NCBI GenBank assembly: GCA_934675575.1
Contig: CAKUQQ010000023.1
Span: 1 to 13,776, forward strand
Direction of reading: 5' to 3'
DNA from: an uncultured Muribaculaceae bacterium
Lineage (GTDB): Bacteria > Bacteroidota > Bacteroidia > Bacteroidales > Muribaculaceae
Length of the DNA stretch: 13,776 nucleotides
Shown here: positions 13,667-13,776 of the stretch, one piece after another
Layout: each line of letters begins with the position of its first letter
Numbering within the stretch: the stretch's first letter is position 1
The notes under the pieces: model-generated
Told to the model about the DNA's origin: nothing
Databases searched by the model: none
The model's input: only the letters and a program-made list of their open reading frames with translations
Program-made: the position numbers and the translations under genes

Positions 13667-13776
13667 CAATGACATTTATTTTATTTCAAAAAAATGCGGG
13701 GAAAGATTCCAATAAGAAGTGCAACGGCTATTCTCCTTACTCCACCTCAGGAGAAGGCCGCGCGCCGAGAGGGCTG
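13667..13776. other. Right-edge intergenic DNA with a GC-rich inverted repeat
   Basis: No gene start or end can be assigned. After an AT-rich part, base composition changes sharply near 13730. TTCTCCT (13731-13737) pairs with AGGAGAA (13749-13755), and GGC (13756-13758) can pair with GCC a few bases later. The text resembles short GC-rich intergenic repeats seen in many Bacteroidetes genomes, but one copy cut by the edge cannot prove a repeat. Confidence 0.3.

Noticed and set aside
1..13776. CRISPR array, tRNA or rRNA gene, insertion sequence or prophage
   Set aside because: I saw no regularly spaced repeats, no tRNA-like sequence ending in CCA, no rRNA segments, and no transposase, integrase or phage structural motifs.

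Overview
The window looks like a chromosomal housekeeping segment from the order Bacteroidales (Prevotella, Bacteroides or Muribaculaceae-like; I cannot place it further). Three things point there. The protein families include a Rho factor with a very long disordered insertion, PheS with a CxxC-x4-CxxC knuckle, a DUF5106-type thioredoxin-fold protein, a secreted WbsX/GH99-like protein and PorT-type outer-membrane barrels. Promoter -7 boxes of the Bacteroidetes form TAnnTTTG lie just upstream of seven genes. Start codons have A/T-rich leaders and no strong Shine-Dalgarno sites.

Layout, left to right. Bases 1-393 hold an unassigned coding edge, an AT-rich gap and a strong hairpin terminator. 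On the minus strand, pheS (phenylalanyl-tRNA synthetase alpha) is followed by nth (endonuclease III), with a terminator-like hairpin between them. tilS (tRNA-Ile lysidine synthase) diverges from pheS on the plus strand through a compact shared promoter region. tilS converges on a minus-strand secreted thioredoxin-like gene. That gene in turn diverges from a plus-strand run of aroC (chorismate synthase), a TIGR01212/YhcC radical SAM protein (GTGA overlap with aroC) and a DJ-1/PfpI family protein. A bidirectional terminator at 7211-7245 closes this run.

From 7270 to the right edge every gene is on the minus strand. There is a secreted WbsX/GH99-like protein, then two outer-membrane beta-barrel genes that are probably distant paralogues with separate promoters and terminators. 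Last comes a compact run transcribed rho, ruvX, def from a promoter with both -33 and -7 elements at 13636-13666. ruvX and def overlap by ATGA.

How the genes work together: most are core information or metabolic functions (tRNA charging and modification, base excision repair, the shikimate pathway, transcription termination, rRNA or recombination processing, and N-terminal deformylation). The envelope genes in the middle are the accessory part. I see no CRISPR array, prophage, insertion sequence, tRNA or rRNA gene, and no evidence of a wholly new multi-gene system. The parts most worth a second look are the roughly 295-residue disordered region of Rho with its long leader, the apparently leaderless tilS, the structured aroC leader, and the aroC-coupled radical SAM enzyme of unknown function.
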